A DNA stretch of 35,518 bases from CAWDDA01 sp963813345 (GTDB lineage Bacteria; Acidobacteriota; Blastocatellia; RBC074): positions 1 to 35,518 of the forward strand of contig CAWEYR010000023.1 of assembly GCA_963813345.1 (NCBI GenBank), given 5' to 3'. Under the pieces are notes generated by a model. That model was not told the origin of the DNA, did not search any database, and saw only the letters and a list, made by a program, of their open reading frames with translations. A program made the position numbers and the translations under genes. Shown here one piece after another: positions 8,695 through 16,972 of this stretch (within the stretch, counting starts at the first letter, position 1; each line of letters opens with the position of its first letter).

Positions 8695-10102
8695 CACGAG
8701 CCCCTGGGAGCGCCGGTCTCCAGACCGGCGGCTCCCAGTCTTAGTCCCTAGAATCCCTTCCCACCCTTTGCGGTATTCGCGGCGAATGAACTTGTCCGCT
8801 TCGCGTGCATTCGTTGCCTTCATCGCCTTCGCGTCCCAGTTCAGCTTTTTCCCCGCACGATACGCGACGTTGCCGAGGTGATTCGCTTCGGTCGTCCATC
8901 CCGCATATTCGAAGTTCGCAAGTGAGGGTTTTCCACCCTTGCAGGCTTCGATCCATTCAACATAGTGTCCGGGCGAATTCGGAATGGTCTGTGGCGGTGG
9001 TACGAACCCCGCGAACTGTTTTTCGGGGAGCAGCATGTGTTTGTTGCCGCTCGAGAGGATCATTCCTTTGTCACCAATGAACAGTTGCGCATCGGGCCAC
9101 TGAGGGATTCCGCCTTCCGTCCAGTATCTTGGGCCGCTCCTCTCCCTGGTACCACGTCAGCTTCAGAGGCGGCATCGCACCGCGCGCTCCATATTCGTAG
9201 GTGACCGTCATCGTTGCAGGAGCAATTTCCGGGTGCGCTGGACCGGCGGCTTTGGCCTCTACAGTCAGGGGCGTCTTGATGTCCAATGCATAAAACGCAA
9301 GATCATTTCTGTGACTGCCGAGGTCGCTCATCGTTCCGTTACCAAAATCCCACCAGCGATACCACTTCGGCCCAGGGACATAGACTGAATGGAATCCGCG
9401 TGCTGGTGCCGGTCCCAGCCACAAATCCCAGTCAAGTCCCTGTGGCACCGGATCCGATTCCTTAGGCCGGTCAGTTACAAAGACAATGTCTTTGTTCCGC
9501 TTTGCTGCTTCCTCGCTTTGAAGTCCCCAGGCGCGGTTCACCCAAACGTGTACTTCACGGACGGGACCAATGACCCCGGCCTGTATGAGTTCTTTCACTC
9601 GGCGATGGTTGTCGGACGCGTGGCCCTGGTTTCCCATCTGCGTTGCCAGTTTCAGTTTCGATGCGGTTTCGCGTACAAGACGGGCTTCCCAGATGTTGTG
9701 AGTCAGTGGCTTCTCGCAATACACGTGTTTGCCGGCGTTGAGTGCAAGCAGTGTTGCAAAGACGTGAGTATGCTCGCAGGTGCTTATGACTACCGCGTCG
9801 AAGTCTCTTGGGTTGTCGAACAGCTTTCTGAAGTCGACAACCTTCTTCGCCTTCGGATACTTTTCGCCGATCTTGTCCATCGACGGCACGTCCACGTCGC
9901 ATAACGCGACTATGTTCTCTGACGCCACGCCCTCGAGGTTTGCGCGGCCCCGACCGCCGGCACCGATCATCGCGATATTGAGCTTGTTGTTAAGATTCTG
10001 GCCTCTCAATAAGGCTGGCGCACCAGCGAGGATCCCAGCGGCGGAGACGCTACCGGACACAAACTCTCGCCGGCTGATTCGACCGAATGGCTTGTTTTTC
10101 AT
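8689..10102 (-). CDS. Tat-exported Gfo/Idh/MocA family oxidoreductase (frameshift near 9125-9145)
   Basis: An NAD(P)-dependent Gfo/Idh/MocA-type protein with a Tat signal: 'SRREFVSGSVSAAG' (10-23), then a hydrophobic run to about residue 32. The Rossmann motif is 'IGAGGRG' (46-52), 'CEKPLT' is the family's catalytic-lysine region, and 'WDLWLGPAP' and 'KWYRWWDFGNGTMSDLGSH' are typical of the secreted branch abundant in Planctomycetes and Acidobacteria. The frame breaks after 'LTWYQGEERP'. A one-base correction near 9125-9145 resumes at 'WTEGGIPQWPDAQLFIG'. The repaired protein is about 470 residues. The ATG at 10102 follows AGGAGGAATCCC. The C-terminal residues from 'TGSRRSGD' onward are encoded by the 8704-8738 hairpin repeat. 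The probable role is periplasmic sugar or polyol redox chemistry; the substrate is unknown. Confidence 0.9.
8704..8738. repeat. Short GGGAGCGCC-family hairpin between convergent genes
   Basis: CTGGGAGCGCCGGTCT and AGACCGGCGGCTCCCAG form an almost perfect 16-17 bp stem with a CC loop. It begins 9 bases after the aldolase stop. Read on the other strand, it encodes the last ~14 residues of the Gfo/Idh/MocA protein. It looks like the basal half of the large elements at 7154 and 11822, closed directly without their apical part, and could work as a bidirectional terminator. Confidence 0.88.
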
Positions 10103-10136
10103 GGGATTCCTCCTTGTGCACGAGTCGAGGGTTGTC

Positions 10137-10626
10137 TCAACTTTCGCGTGGTAGGCGAATAGTCTCTTCTTCAATAACGCTTGCTGGCTGCTTGTACTCC
10201 AGCGGATTGGTTTCCTTCGGGGAGATCGCTCGTTGTGCTGTAACCTGAGCAACTTGCTTTGGCTCCTCACCCGTAGCATCCAACGCACACAATCGTCGTT
10301 TCTGCGTCCTGTATTGAAACACAGTGATCAGGATTCCGAACGGTAGAAAATCGCCGGGACGATGGCAAATTCATCCGGCAAGCCGAGCATGTCTGAGAAT
10401 ATTCCAACGACGCCGGCGCCGCAAGAAGAGCCAGGATCTTCAAGATCATCTTTTGCAGCGGTGTCATCGAAGAGTTATCAGGCTGAACCTCGGCCATCGG
10501 TGGCCGTACAAGGTCTTGCGTACCGCCGCTGGCGACGTAACTTGTTACCTGGGTCACCGGCAGACCGCAGCTGCGGCAGAACTTCAATTGCTCATTGATC
10601 GGCGTAGAACATCGCGGGCAGAACAT
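10137..10626 (-). CDS. Zinc-ribbon protein with membrane segment(s) (two frameshifts)
   Basis: The N-terminus 'MFCPRCSTPINEQLKFCRSCG' carries the CxxC...CxxC pattern of a small zinc ribbon. A linker of about 40 residues follows, then hydrophobic segments ('MILKILALLAAP', and after correction 'VGIFSDMLGLP' and 'GILITVF'), then a basic, polar tail ending 'EEETIRLPRES'. The parts lie in three frames, with breaks near 10409-10416 and 10336-10344. Corrected, it is about 160 residues. Zinc-ribbon plus two-TM proteins like this are common uncharacterised genes in Acidobacteriota. The ATG at 10626 has GAGGAA upstream. It lies between selD and the Gfo/Idh/MocA gene on the same strand. Two frameshifts in so short a gene make a true pseudogene possible, but the reading fits indel errors seen elsewhere in the window. 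Confidence 0.6.
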
Positions 10627-10700
10627 CACGCGTTCCTCACACAAGCAGCAGCAGGATGTTGTTCTAAGTACTCCCTGATCCCATCAAAGCTACTCGCCAT
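10626..10700 (-). CDS. Possible small ORF overlapping the zinc-ribbon start (24 aa)
   Basis: On the minus strand an ATG at 10700, preceded by AAGGG, opens a frame of 24 residues (MASSFDGIREYLEQHPAAAC then VRNA). It stops at a TGA that overlaps the zinc-ribbon ATG as TGATG. That stop-start overlap and the spaced Shine-Dalgarno-like site suggest translational coupling. The peptide could be a leader, or the N-terminus of the zinc-ribbon protein if another indel is present. No homology is claimed. Confidence 0.3.
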   Translation of the reverse strand: MASSFDGIREYLEQHPAAACVRNA

Positions 10701-10728
10701 ATTGTACCCTTGAATGCGCCAAATCCAC

Positions 10729-10748
10729 GTTCAATCTCAATATTGAAC
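10729..10748. repeat. Short inverted repeat upstream of the zinc-ribbon gene
   Basis: GTTCAAT, six bases, then ATTGAAC: a perfect 7-bp dyad in the gap between the selD stop and the zinc-ribbon gene. It could be an operator half-site pair or a weak terminator for selD. There is no T-tract of note, so the role is open. Confidence 0.4.
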
Positions 10749-10767
10749 TCACCGAGGATTGAGAGAA

Positions 10768-11806
10768 TTAACTGACTGTGATCGCATTCTTACCTCGCTC
10801 TACCACCCGACCTATGATTGTTGCTGAAGGATAGTCCTGTTGAAGCCGCGAGACAAAAGCTCCGCTCGCCTCCTGGGGAATCGAGATGAGCAGACCACCA
10901 GCAGTTTGAGGATCAAAGAGCAGGCTGACCATCTCATGCGTCGATTGATCTGGAAAGCACGGCGTTCTCTCCGACGAATTCCCGGTTAAGTTTGCCGCCC
11001 CCAGTGACCAATCCGCGGCCGGCCAGTTCCAGAGTACCTTCGATAATTGGAACCGATGATGATTCGATCTCGAACGTGACGCCGCTTGCCTGGGCCATTT
11101 CAAGCGCATGCCCCAGCAGTCCGAATCCGGTAACATCCGTACCGCCTTTGACTCCGAATTCCCGCATCACACTCGCGCCCTTATCACCGGCGGTAAGCAT
11201 GATTCCGAGTGCAGTTGCTGCGATTTCGCTCGAAGCTTTCGCATACTTGATTGCAGTTGAGACAATTCCAGTACCGATGGGCTTTGTCAGCACGAGTACG
11301 TCGCCGGCTCGCGCACCTGCGTTGGCGACGATTTTCGATGGATCGATCGTGCCAGTCACCGCGTAGCCGAACATTATCTGATCATTGTCTACACTATGAC
11401 CGCCAAGAAGCGAGACGTTGTGCTCAGTCAGAACTGCAAGCCCGCCTCGCATGATCTCGGTAAGAATCGCGTAGTCGACGCCTTTCTTGGGGAAACACGT
11501 AATCGCCAGTGCGGTGATGGGTGTGCCTCCCATCGCCCAGACGTCGTTGATTGAATTGAGAGCGGCGATGCGACCGTAGTCGAAAGGATCGTCAACGATT
11601 GGCGTAAAGAAATCTACAGTTTGAACCAGAGCAAGGTCATCGCGCAGACGATAGACCCCTGCGTCGTCGGCGTTCTGATAGCCGAGCAGCAGATTCGGAT
11701 CTCCCGTTTGTCGTGGTAACCCGCTCAGCACCTGAGCGAGCGCGCCGGGCGCGAGCTTCGACGCTCAGCCAGCGCAGGCTACCATCTCGGTCAGTCGCTT
11801 GCTCAT
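10768..11806 (-). CDS. selD: Selenide, water dikinase, selenocysteine-containing (one frameshift near 10955)
   Basis: SelD makes selenophosphate from selenide and ATP (EC 2.7.9.3) for selenocysteine and selenouridine synthesis. From the ATG at 11806 the frame reads 'MSKRLTEMVACAG', then TGA at 11767-11765, then 'ASKLAPGALAQVLSGLP'. The TGA lies exactly at the family's catalytic Cys/Sec position, so residue 14 is read as selenocysteine. Downstream come 'DDAGVYRLRDDLALVQTVDFFTP' (split: DDAGVYRLRDD, then LALVQTVDFFTP), 'AMGGTPITALAI', 'LLGGHSVDN', 'GTDVTGFGLLGH' and, after a one-base frame correction near 10955-10962, 'LFDPQTAGGLLIS'. The corrected protein has 345 residues, the normal length. 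No good Shine-Dalgarno is visible; GTG at 11815 is an alternative start. Its 5' side abuts the 11822-11980 inverted repeat. selA, selB and selC are not in the window. Confidence 0.92.
11732..11768 (-). promoter_or_regulatory. Candidate bacterial SECIS hairpin in selD
   Basis: On the coding strand CTGAGCG (11768-11762, containing the UGA) pairs with CGCTCAG (11738-11732). Inside it, AGC pairs with GCT and GCGC pairs with GCGC around a CCG tip, with small bulges. Bacterial SECIS elements are hairpins immediately 3' of the recoded UGA, within the coding region, as here. The fold is derived by eye, and SelB recognition is inferred. Confidence 0.6.
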
Positions 11807-11821
11807 ATCATTCACGTAAAT

Positions 11822-11980
11822 GCCTGGGAGCGCCGGCCGCCTGGGAGCGCCGGCCTCCCGGCCGGCCACGAGCCGCGAAGCGTGCGAGTCGTGGAACAGT
11901 CCTGTGCTGAAGACTCGCACGCTTCGCGGCTCGTGGCCGGCCGGGAGGCCGGCGCTCCCAGGCGGCCGGCGCTCCCAGGC
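11822..11980. repeat. Large perfect inverted repeat, GGGAGCGCC family (copy 2)
   Basis: Two 69-base arms (11822-11890 and 11912-11980) are perfectly complementary (69 of 69 by eye) around a 21-base loop. The apical stem (CACGAGCCGCGAAGCG) and loop are nearly the same as in copy 1. The middle stem differs (GGCCTCCCGG here, GGTCTCCTGA there) yet is matched exactly on the opposite arm. The 17-base basal unit starting GCCTGGGAGCGCC is duplicated, and the duplication is mirrored on both arms. It lies between the recA stop and the selD start on the minus strand. Confidence 0.96.
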
Positions 11981-11992
11981 GGTACTCCACGT

Positions 11993-13042
11993 CTATTGCT
12001 CGTTCGTCTTGTTTGCGGTTGCAACCTGAGTTTTCTTCGCGATACCGAGGGCGGCTCTGACCTCACCTTCGATTCTTGCTGTCATCTCTGGATTTTCGCG
12101 GAGAGCATTCTTCGAGTTCTCGCGACCCTGGCCGAGCCGCTCTCCCTTGTACGAAAACCATGCCCCGGATTTGTCTATGATCCGCTGCTCAACGCCCAGA
12201 TCGACCAGTTCGCCCGTACGCGAGATTCCTTCTCCGTACATAATGTCGAATTCCGCTTCCTTGAATGGAGGCGCGAGCTTGTTCTTCACAATCTTTGCCT
12301 TCGTGCGATTGCCTGCAACGCGATCCCCATCCTTGATCGAACTGATCCTTCGAATATCAATCCGAACGGATGAGTAAAACTTGAGCGCGCGGCCGCCCGT
12401 GGTCGTCTCGGGACTGCCGAACATGACTCCGATCTTTTCGCGAATCTGGTTGATGAAAACCAGGCACGTATTGGACCTGCCCACGACGGCTGTCAGCTTG
12501 CGTAATGCCTGCGACATGAGCCGCGCTTGAAGCCCGGGCAACGAGTCACCCATTTCACCTTCAAGCTCTGCCCGTGGCGTCAACGCCGCAACCGAATCGA
12601 TCACCAGGATATCGACTGCATTTGATCTCACCAGTGCTTCGGTGATCTCGAGAGCCTGCTCACCGGAATCAGGCTGCGAAACCAGCAGATCGTCAATGTT
12701 GACTCCGAGCCTTTCGGCATAACCAGCGTCAAGCGCGTGCTCAGCGTCGATGTAGGCAGCCGCTCCGCCGCCGCGTTGCGCTTCGGCAACTATATGAAGC
12801 GCGAGCGTTGTCTTACCTGAGCTTTCAGGTCCGAAGATCTCGATGACTCTGCCGCGCGGCACGCCGCCGATTCCGATCGCAGCGTCGATTCCGATGCTTG
12901 AAGTTGAGATTACAGGAATGTCATCAACGCGGTGTTCTCCAAGCCGCATGATCGCTCCTTTTCCGAACGCCTTCTCGATCTGCGCTAACGCGGCCTCGAT
13001 TGCTCGGATCTTTTCGTTCCTCTCGTTCTTTTCGTTCGCCAT
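11993..13042 (-). CDS. recA: Recombinase A
   Basis: A 349-residue RecA, the DNA-dependent ATPase that drives strand exchange and LexA self-cleavage. Walker A 'GPESSGKT' is at 71-78, Walker B is 'DILVIDSVAAL', and the L1 and L2 DNA-binding loops are visible around 'EGEMGDSLPGLQARLMSQALRK' (read as EGEMGDSLPG and LQARLMSQALRK) and 'FINQIREKIGVMFGSPETTTGG' (FINQIREKIGV, MFGSPETTTGG). The start MANEKNERNEKI at 13042 is chosen because it matches the family N-terminus and follows GAAAGG; an in-frame ATG lies 24 codons upstream. The 150-base gap upstream has a small GCTTCC/GGAAGC hairpin, but I could not identify a confident LexA box. A large inverted repeat follows the stop by 12 bases. Confidence 0.98.
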   Translation of the reverse strand: MANEKNERNEKIRAIEAALAQIEKAFGKGAIMRLGEHRVDDIPVISTSSIGIDAAIGIGGVPRGRVIEIFGPESSGKTTLALHIVAEAQRGGGAAAYIDAEHALDAGYAERLGVNIDDLLVSQPDSGEQALEITEALVRSNAVDILVIDSVAALTPRAELEGEMGDSLPGLQARLMSQALRKLTAVVGRSNTCLVFINQIREKIGVMFGSPETTTGGRALKFYSSVRIDIRRISSIKDGDRVAGNRTKAKIVKNKLAPPFKEAEFDIMYGEGISRTGELVDLGVEQRIIDKSGAWFSYKGERLGQGRENSKNALRENPEMTARIEGEVRAALGIAKKTQVATANKTNEQ

Positions 13043-13193
13043 GAATGCATGCCTTTCAGTTGTAACCGCTCGTTTTGTCCTTAGTTCAACGTGCTCGCAA
13101 CCCTCCGCTTCCATCGGGGAAGCGATCCTCGACGATCTTTTCGGTATTTGTCTGGCAGGACAACAGGGCAGGGAAGCGCGGGGCTATCGACCA

Positions 13194-14426
13194 TTATTTT
13201 CGCGGGTTCTTGCGTGCCGGAAGCGGTGCCAGTGCCACCGAGTTGAGGTCGCGCCACAGAAGCTCGACGAATCTCGATTCTTTCTTCTGCGACTTGCGGC
13301 GCCGCGTGAGATTACTCCAACCGGGAGCGGGTGGCTTTGGCAGTTCATCTCCCGCATTTGCCTGGACTGCAACCCTGTAGTGAGAATCGCGCGGATTGAC
13401 TTCATATGCTGCGCGAAAATGTTCAAGTGCCTCATTCGTTCGATTCGATTGCCAGTACAGCCAGCCAAGGCTATAAAGCGCTGCATCGAAGCTGGGATCG
13501 AGCCTCACGGCCTTTTGCAGATGCTTCAATGCCCGGTCAGCCTGACCCTGTTCGAAGTAGGCACGACCGACAAGATAGTGCATCTCTGGCGTTGGCCTGA
13601 GTGAAAGCGCCCTCTTGAGGTGAGCCAGTGCCTCGGCGATTCTGCCTTCGAGAGCAAGCAGCCGGCCAAGCCCGTAATGCGCTGCAAAAGAGTTGCTGTC
13701 GAGCTCGAGCGCCTGTTCGAGATACATCTTGGCCGTCTCGGGTTTCCCTTCGTCTCCGCTCAAAAGCCCGAGAAGCAGCCTCGCGCCAAAATGATCCCCG
13801 TCGATCAGAAGTGCACGGTCGAGATAATTCGCGGCTTCCGGCGCCTTCCCCAACTGGAAATAGCTTTCACCAATCGTAAAGACAAGCTCCGGATTATCCG
13901 CGTCGAGATCCAGCGCGGACTCGAGCGCGCGCAAACCGCGCCGCACATAGCCGTCACTGATCAGTTGAGTTCCACCCTCGACAAGATTGGCAAAGTCATC
14001 ACGGCTGGCACCGCGATAGCTTGAGACGATTCGCGCGCACCGCTCGTCGAGGCGTTCGCGCTCGATAGTCTCTTCGTAATGGCGCGCTACACGGATTCGC
14101 CATCTCTGCTCGAGGTCGTCATTGTCGACGACGTGCGTCTCACCCAGAATCTCCGTCAACGCTTCAATCATCATGTGATCGTAAAAGCTGCCGGTGGCCT
14201 GCTGCTGCGCAAGTTCCAGGAGTTGCTCAAAGCGACTCTGCGCTCGAGTCAAAGCGGCTTCAAGCGCGCTGATCCTCTCAAGCAAATGCTCCTCGAGCGT
14301 ATGGTCCTGCGAAGCGAGGAGAGCGCCTGCCTGCGGACCCGAGATGACGAGCAGTCTTGTTCCGCAAGCGATACAGTTTTCGCTTTCGATGGGGTTACTG
14401 GTCTGGCAACGTTGACAAAATATCAT
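13194..14426 (-). CDS. Zinc-ribbon / TPR-repeat protein
   Basis: A 410-residue protein. Residues 4-22 form a zinc ribbon (CQRC...CIAC). A heptad-rich coiled-coil-like segment ('LEEHLLERISALEAALTRAQ') follows at about 43-75. From about residue 165 to 345 there are roughly six tetratricopeptide repeats ('ELVFTIGESYFQLGKAPEAA', 'FAAHYGLGRLLALEGRIAEA', 'EMHYLVGRAYFEQGQADRAL', 'DAALYSLGWLYWQSNRTNEA'). The C-terminus is basic. No signal peptide or membrane span is seen, so it is a cytoplasmic scaffold-type protein with no assignable partner. It follows the thiolase gene on the same strand with a 63-base gap. A strong GGAGGTGAT lies about 50 bases before the ATG without a well-placed start codon, so the true start is somewhat uncertain. 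Confidence 0.8.
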   Translation of the reverse strand: MIFCQRCQTSNPIESENCIACGTRLLVISGPQAGALLASQDHTLEEHLLERISALEAALTRAQSRFEQLLELAQQQATGSFYDHMMIEALTEILGETHVVDNDDLEQRWRIRVARHYEETIERERLDERCARIVSSYRGASRDDFANLVEGGTQLISDGYVRRGLRALESALDLDADNPELVFTIGESYFQLGKAPEAANYLDRALLIDGDHFGARLLLGLLSGDEGKPETAKMYLEQALELDSNSFAAHYGLGRLLALEGRIAEALAHLKRALSLRPTPEMHYLVGRAYFEQGQADRALKHLQKAVRLDPSFDAALYSLGWLYWQSNRTNEALEHFRAAYEVNPRDSHYRVAVQANAGDELPKPPAPGWSNLTRRRKSQKKESRFVELLWRDLNSVALAPLPARKNPRK

Positions 14427-14489
14427 GATGTTAAAACAGTTGAACTCGCGCGCCCGAAGGCAGCCCGATTTGTATCACCTCCACTTTAA

Positions 14490-15677
14490 TTAGCGTTCTA
14501 TGGCAAGCGCTACAGCATTGCCCCCGCCAAGGCAGAGACTCGCAATACCCTTGCGTACACCTCTGCGCTTCATTTCGTGAATCAATGTCACGAGCACTCG
14601 AGCCCCTGAAGCTCCGATCGGATGTCCAAGCGCCACCGCTCCACCATTCGTGTTGACGCGCTCCGGATCGATTCCAAGCTCGCGAACAAGAGCAACCGAT
14701 TGCGACGAAAAGGCTTCGTTGAGCTCGAACAAATCCACGTCGTCGAGCTTCCATCCCGCCTTCTTCGCAACTTTGCGCACCGCCTCGAGTGGAGCCATCA
14801 TGACGAGCTTCGGTTCAATTCCTGAAGTCGCCTGCGCCGCTATGCGAGCAAGCGGACTCGCTCTAAGCTCACGCGCGCGATCACTTGATGTGACGACCAC
14901 GGCCGCTGCGCCATCACTGATCTGCGACGCATTTCCGGCAGTCACGGTTCCCTCGCGCCGAAATGCAGGTTTGAGCTTTGCAAGTCCTTCAATCGATGCA
15001 TCTGCCCGCGGGCCTTCATCCACACTGAAACGGAGAGCTTCACCTTTCGTTTGCGGCACTTCCACCGGAGTGATCTCTTCGTTGAAGCGGCCCGCCTCGA
15101 TCGCGGCCAGCGCTTTGCGATGAGACGCGGCTGCGAAAGTATCCTGCTCATTGCGCGAGACCTTGAATTCCTGGGCGACTATCTCTCCCGTTTCGCCCAT
15201 ATGCCAATGATCGAGCGCGCACCAGAGGCCGTCGTGAATCATTGCATCGATGATTTCACCGTTGCCAAGACGGTAGCCTCCACGAGCCTTCGTCAGGAGG
15301 TAAGGGGCGTTAGTCATCGATTCCATTCCGCCGGCGACGATCAGCTCTGCATCTCCAACAGCAATCGCCTGCGCCGCGAGCATGACTGACTTGAGCCCTG
15401 AACCGCAGACCTTGTTAACTGTGAGTGCCCCCACAGAGTAGGGAATGCCTGCGCCGAGTGCAGCCTGGCGAGCAGGGTTCTGACCGAGGCCCGCCTGAAG
15501 GACGCAGCCCATGATGACTTCATCGAACTGATTCGGCTGACTCGGGTCGAGACTGGCGCGTTCGATCGCACTTCTCACAACTATCGAACCGAGTTGAGGC
15601 GCGCTGAACGATTTCAGACTTCCCTGAAACTTGCCAATCGGGGTACGAGTGGCGCTGAGAATAACGGCATCTTTCAT
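14490..15677 (-). CDS. Acetyl-CoA C-acyltransferase (thiolase)
   Basis: A 395-residue thiolase of the acetoacetyl-CoA (AtoB/PhaA) type, catalysing reversible condensation of two acyl-CoA units or beta-ketothiolysis. Catalytic residues are the nucleophile Cys91 in 'NKVCGSGLK', His352 in 'GGAVALGHPIGASGAR' and Cys382 in 'CLGGGNA'. 'NEAFSSQ' is the thiolase NEAF motif. Length and motif order match biosynthetic thiolases, but biosynthetic and degradative use cannot be separated by sequence alone. Its acetyl-CoA substrate links it loosely to acsA at the left end, though they are 12 kb apart. The start at 15677 has only a distant GAGGTG. A palindromic repeat sits in the divergent gap upstream. Confidence 0.93.
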   Translation of the reverse strand: MKDAVILSATRTPIGKFQGSLKSFSAPQLGSIVVRSAIERASLDPSQPNQFDEVIMGCVLQAGLGQNPARQAALGAGIPYSVGALTVNKVCGSGLKSVMLAAQAIAVGDAELIVAGGMESMTNAPYLLTKARGGYRLGNGEIIDAMIHDGLWCALDHWHMGETGEIVAQEFKVSRNEQDTFAAASHRKALAAIEAGRFNEEITPVEVPQTKGEALRFSVDEGPRADASIEGLAKLKPAFRREGTVTAGNASQISDGAAAVVVTSSDRARELRASPLARIAAQATSGIEPKLVMMAPLEAVRKVAKKAGWKLDDVDLFELNEAFSSQSVALVRELGIDPERVNTNGGAVALGHPIGASGARVLVTLIHEMKRRGVRKGIASLCLGGGNAVALAIER

Positions 15678-15755
15678 TTATCAAACTGCTGCAAGAGCAC
15701 CTCACATGAGCTCACGCTCGCATTTATCACCAATTGATTATAGCGAGAGATGTTC

Positions 15756-15821
15756 GGAGTTCAAGCTTTAGCTTGCTCTTGCGCTTCTTCATTCATCCCG
15801 GCAAGCTGAAGCTTGAACTCC
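15756..15821. repeat. GAGTTCAAGCTTTAGCTTG-family palindrome (copy A, no heptamers)
   Basis: Left arm GGAGTTCAAGCTTTAGCTTGC (split: GGAGTTCAAG, CTTTAGCTTGC) at 15756-15776 and right arm 15801-15821 are complementary apart from one position, with a 24-base loop. It lies in the 222-base gap between the divergent thiolase and nucleotidyltransferase genes. Unlike the other four copies it lacks flanking tandem heptamers. Confidence 0.9.
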
Positions 15822-15899
15822 ATACAGCGTGTGCTACACTCGGCGCTTGTTTCGATCAGCCATTTGAAAAGAGAAGAGAAGAAAGGTGCTGTCGTTCCT

Positions 15900-16958
15900 A
15901 TGCAGGCACTGATCCTCGCGGGTGGTAAAGGAATTCGACTCCGTCCGCTCACGATTCATACACCCAAGCCAATTCTCCCAATCGTCAATCGTCCATTCCT
16001 CCTCTATCAGATTGATCTTCTCAAGAGGGGTGGCGCGAATGACATCACGCTTTCACTTTCGTATCAGCCGGGAAAGATTGAAGAGATCATCGGCAACGGC
16101 GAGGAGTATGGCGTCCACATTCGTTACACCACGGAGACGGTTCCGCTTGGAACTGCGGGCGCTTACAGGAATCTGAGCGATTATCTGCAATCGACCTCAG
16201 TCGTAATTAATGGCGACATTCTCACATCGCTCGACCTCGCCGACGTAATCCGCTTTCACCGGGAAAAGGGCGCGGTGGCGACGATTGTCACTACTCCGGT
16301 GGCAGATCCTGCCGGTCTGGGAATCGTCGAATTCGAATCCGATGGCCGGGTCCGCTCATTCAGAGAGAAGCCGCACGCTGATGCGATCGCTCGAAACACA
16401 ATTAACGCGGGTGTCTATGTCTTCGAACCCGGCCTTCTGGAATTGATCCCAGGTGATCGAGCATACTCTTTTGAAGAGGACTTGTTTCCCGCGCTCGTTG
16501 AAGCGAATGAGAGATTCTACGCGTATGTGTGGGAAGGGTACTGGCTGGATATCGGGATACCGTCGCGTTATCTTCAGGGAAACCTGGATGTCCTTAGCGG
16601 ACGCATTCAGGGGAGTCCTGTGAGGGATGTATCGGTGTTGACGAGTGATGAGTCAGAACGATTCGAGTTCATTGGCGACGGAGAACCGCCGCGGATCGAT
16701 GCGATTTCGTACATCGATCAGAGCTGCACGATCAAAGCCGGAAGTGACATCGCGGCTTCAGTTTTGGGACCAAACTGCTTTGTCGAAGAGAAAGGACACA
16801 TCGAGAACTCGGTGGTTCTTTCGGGCGCGAGGATCGGCGCCTTCGCGGTCGTTCGTAACTCAGTCATAGGCAGGGGAGCGATTGTCGGCAGGAACGCGAC
16901 AGTCGACGGCGCTGTCCTCGGTGACAAGTCATCGCTCACCGACTACACCAACATCTGA
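15900..16958 (+). CDS. Sugar-1-phosphate nucleotidyltransferase with left-handed beta-helix tail
   Basis: A 352-residue NDP-sugar pyrophosphorylase. The N-terminal signature 'LILAGGKGIRLRPLT' (4-18), 'VINGDILTSLD' (metal/nucleotide site) and 'FREKP' are those of the mannose-1-phosphate guanylyltransferase / glucose-1-phosphate thymidylyltransferase superfamily. The C-terminal third (from about residue 265) shows hexapeptide repeats ('IENSVVLSGARIGAFAVV', 'IGRGAIVGRNATVDGAVLG'), a left-handed beta-helix that usually sets oligomerisation or regulation. The exact nucleotide and sugar are not decidable by eye. The ATG at 15900 is preferred over one 87 bases upstream because the family motif starts there and GAAAGGTG lies before it. 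The phosphohexomutase gene follows by 14 bases, giving a two-step route from hexose-6-phosphate to NDP-hexose. Confidence 0.9.
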   Translation: MQALILAGGKGIRLRPLTIHTPKPILPIVNRPFLLYQIDLLKRGGANDITLSLSYQPGKIEEIIGNGEEYGVHIRYTTETVPLGTAGAYRNLSDYLQSTSVVINGDILTSLDLADVIRFHREKGAVATIVTTPVADPAGLGIVEFESDGRVRSFREKPHADAIARNTINAGVYVFEPGLLELIPGDRAYSFEEDLFPALVEANERFYAYVWEGYWLDIGIPSRYLQGNLDVLSGRIQGSPVRDVSVLTSDESERFEFIGDGEPPRIDAISYIDQSCTIKAGSDIAASVLGPNCFVEEKGHIENSVVLSGARIGAFAVVRNSVIGRGAIVGRNATVDGAVLGDKSSLTDYTNI

Positions 16959-16972
16959 ACCCCGGACGGACT

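Noticed and set aside
11765..11767. The selD TGA as a sequencing error or a true stop
   Set aside because: It falls exactly at the conserved Cys/Sec site with intact family sequence on both sides, and a hairpin follows; an error would rarely hit that codon.
7154..11980. A composite transposon bounded by the two large inverted repeats
   Set aside because: The enclosed genes are ordinary metabolic genes, there is no transposase, and each boundary is a self-contained palindrome rather than one half of a pair.
11808..12066. Several overlapping open frames across the 11822-11980 repeat
   Set aside because: Same cause: the high-GC palindrome is open in many frames. The frames run into recA antisense and share only repeat-derived peptides.
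14427..14489. Leader peptide between thiolase and the TPR gene, using the GGAGGTGAT site
   Set aside because: The only start codon in reach (GTG) overlaps the ribosome site itself, and the 15-codon frame has no other support.
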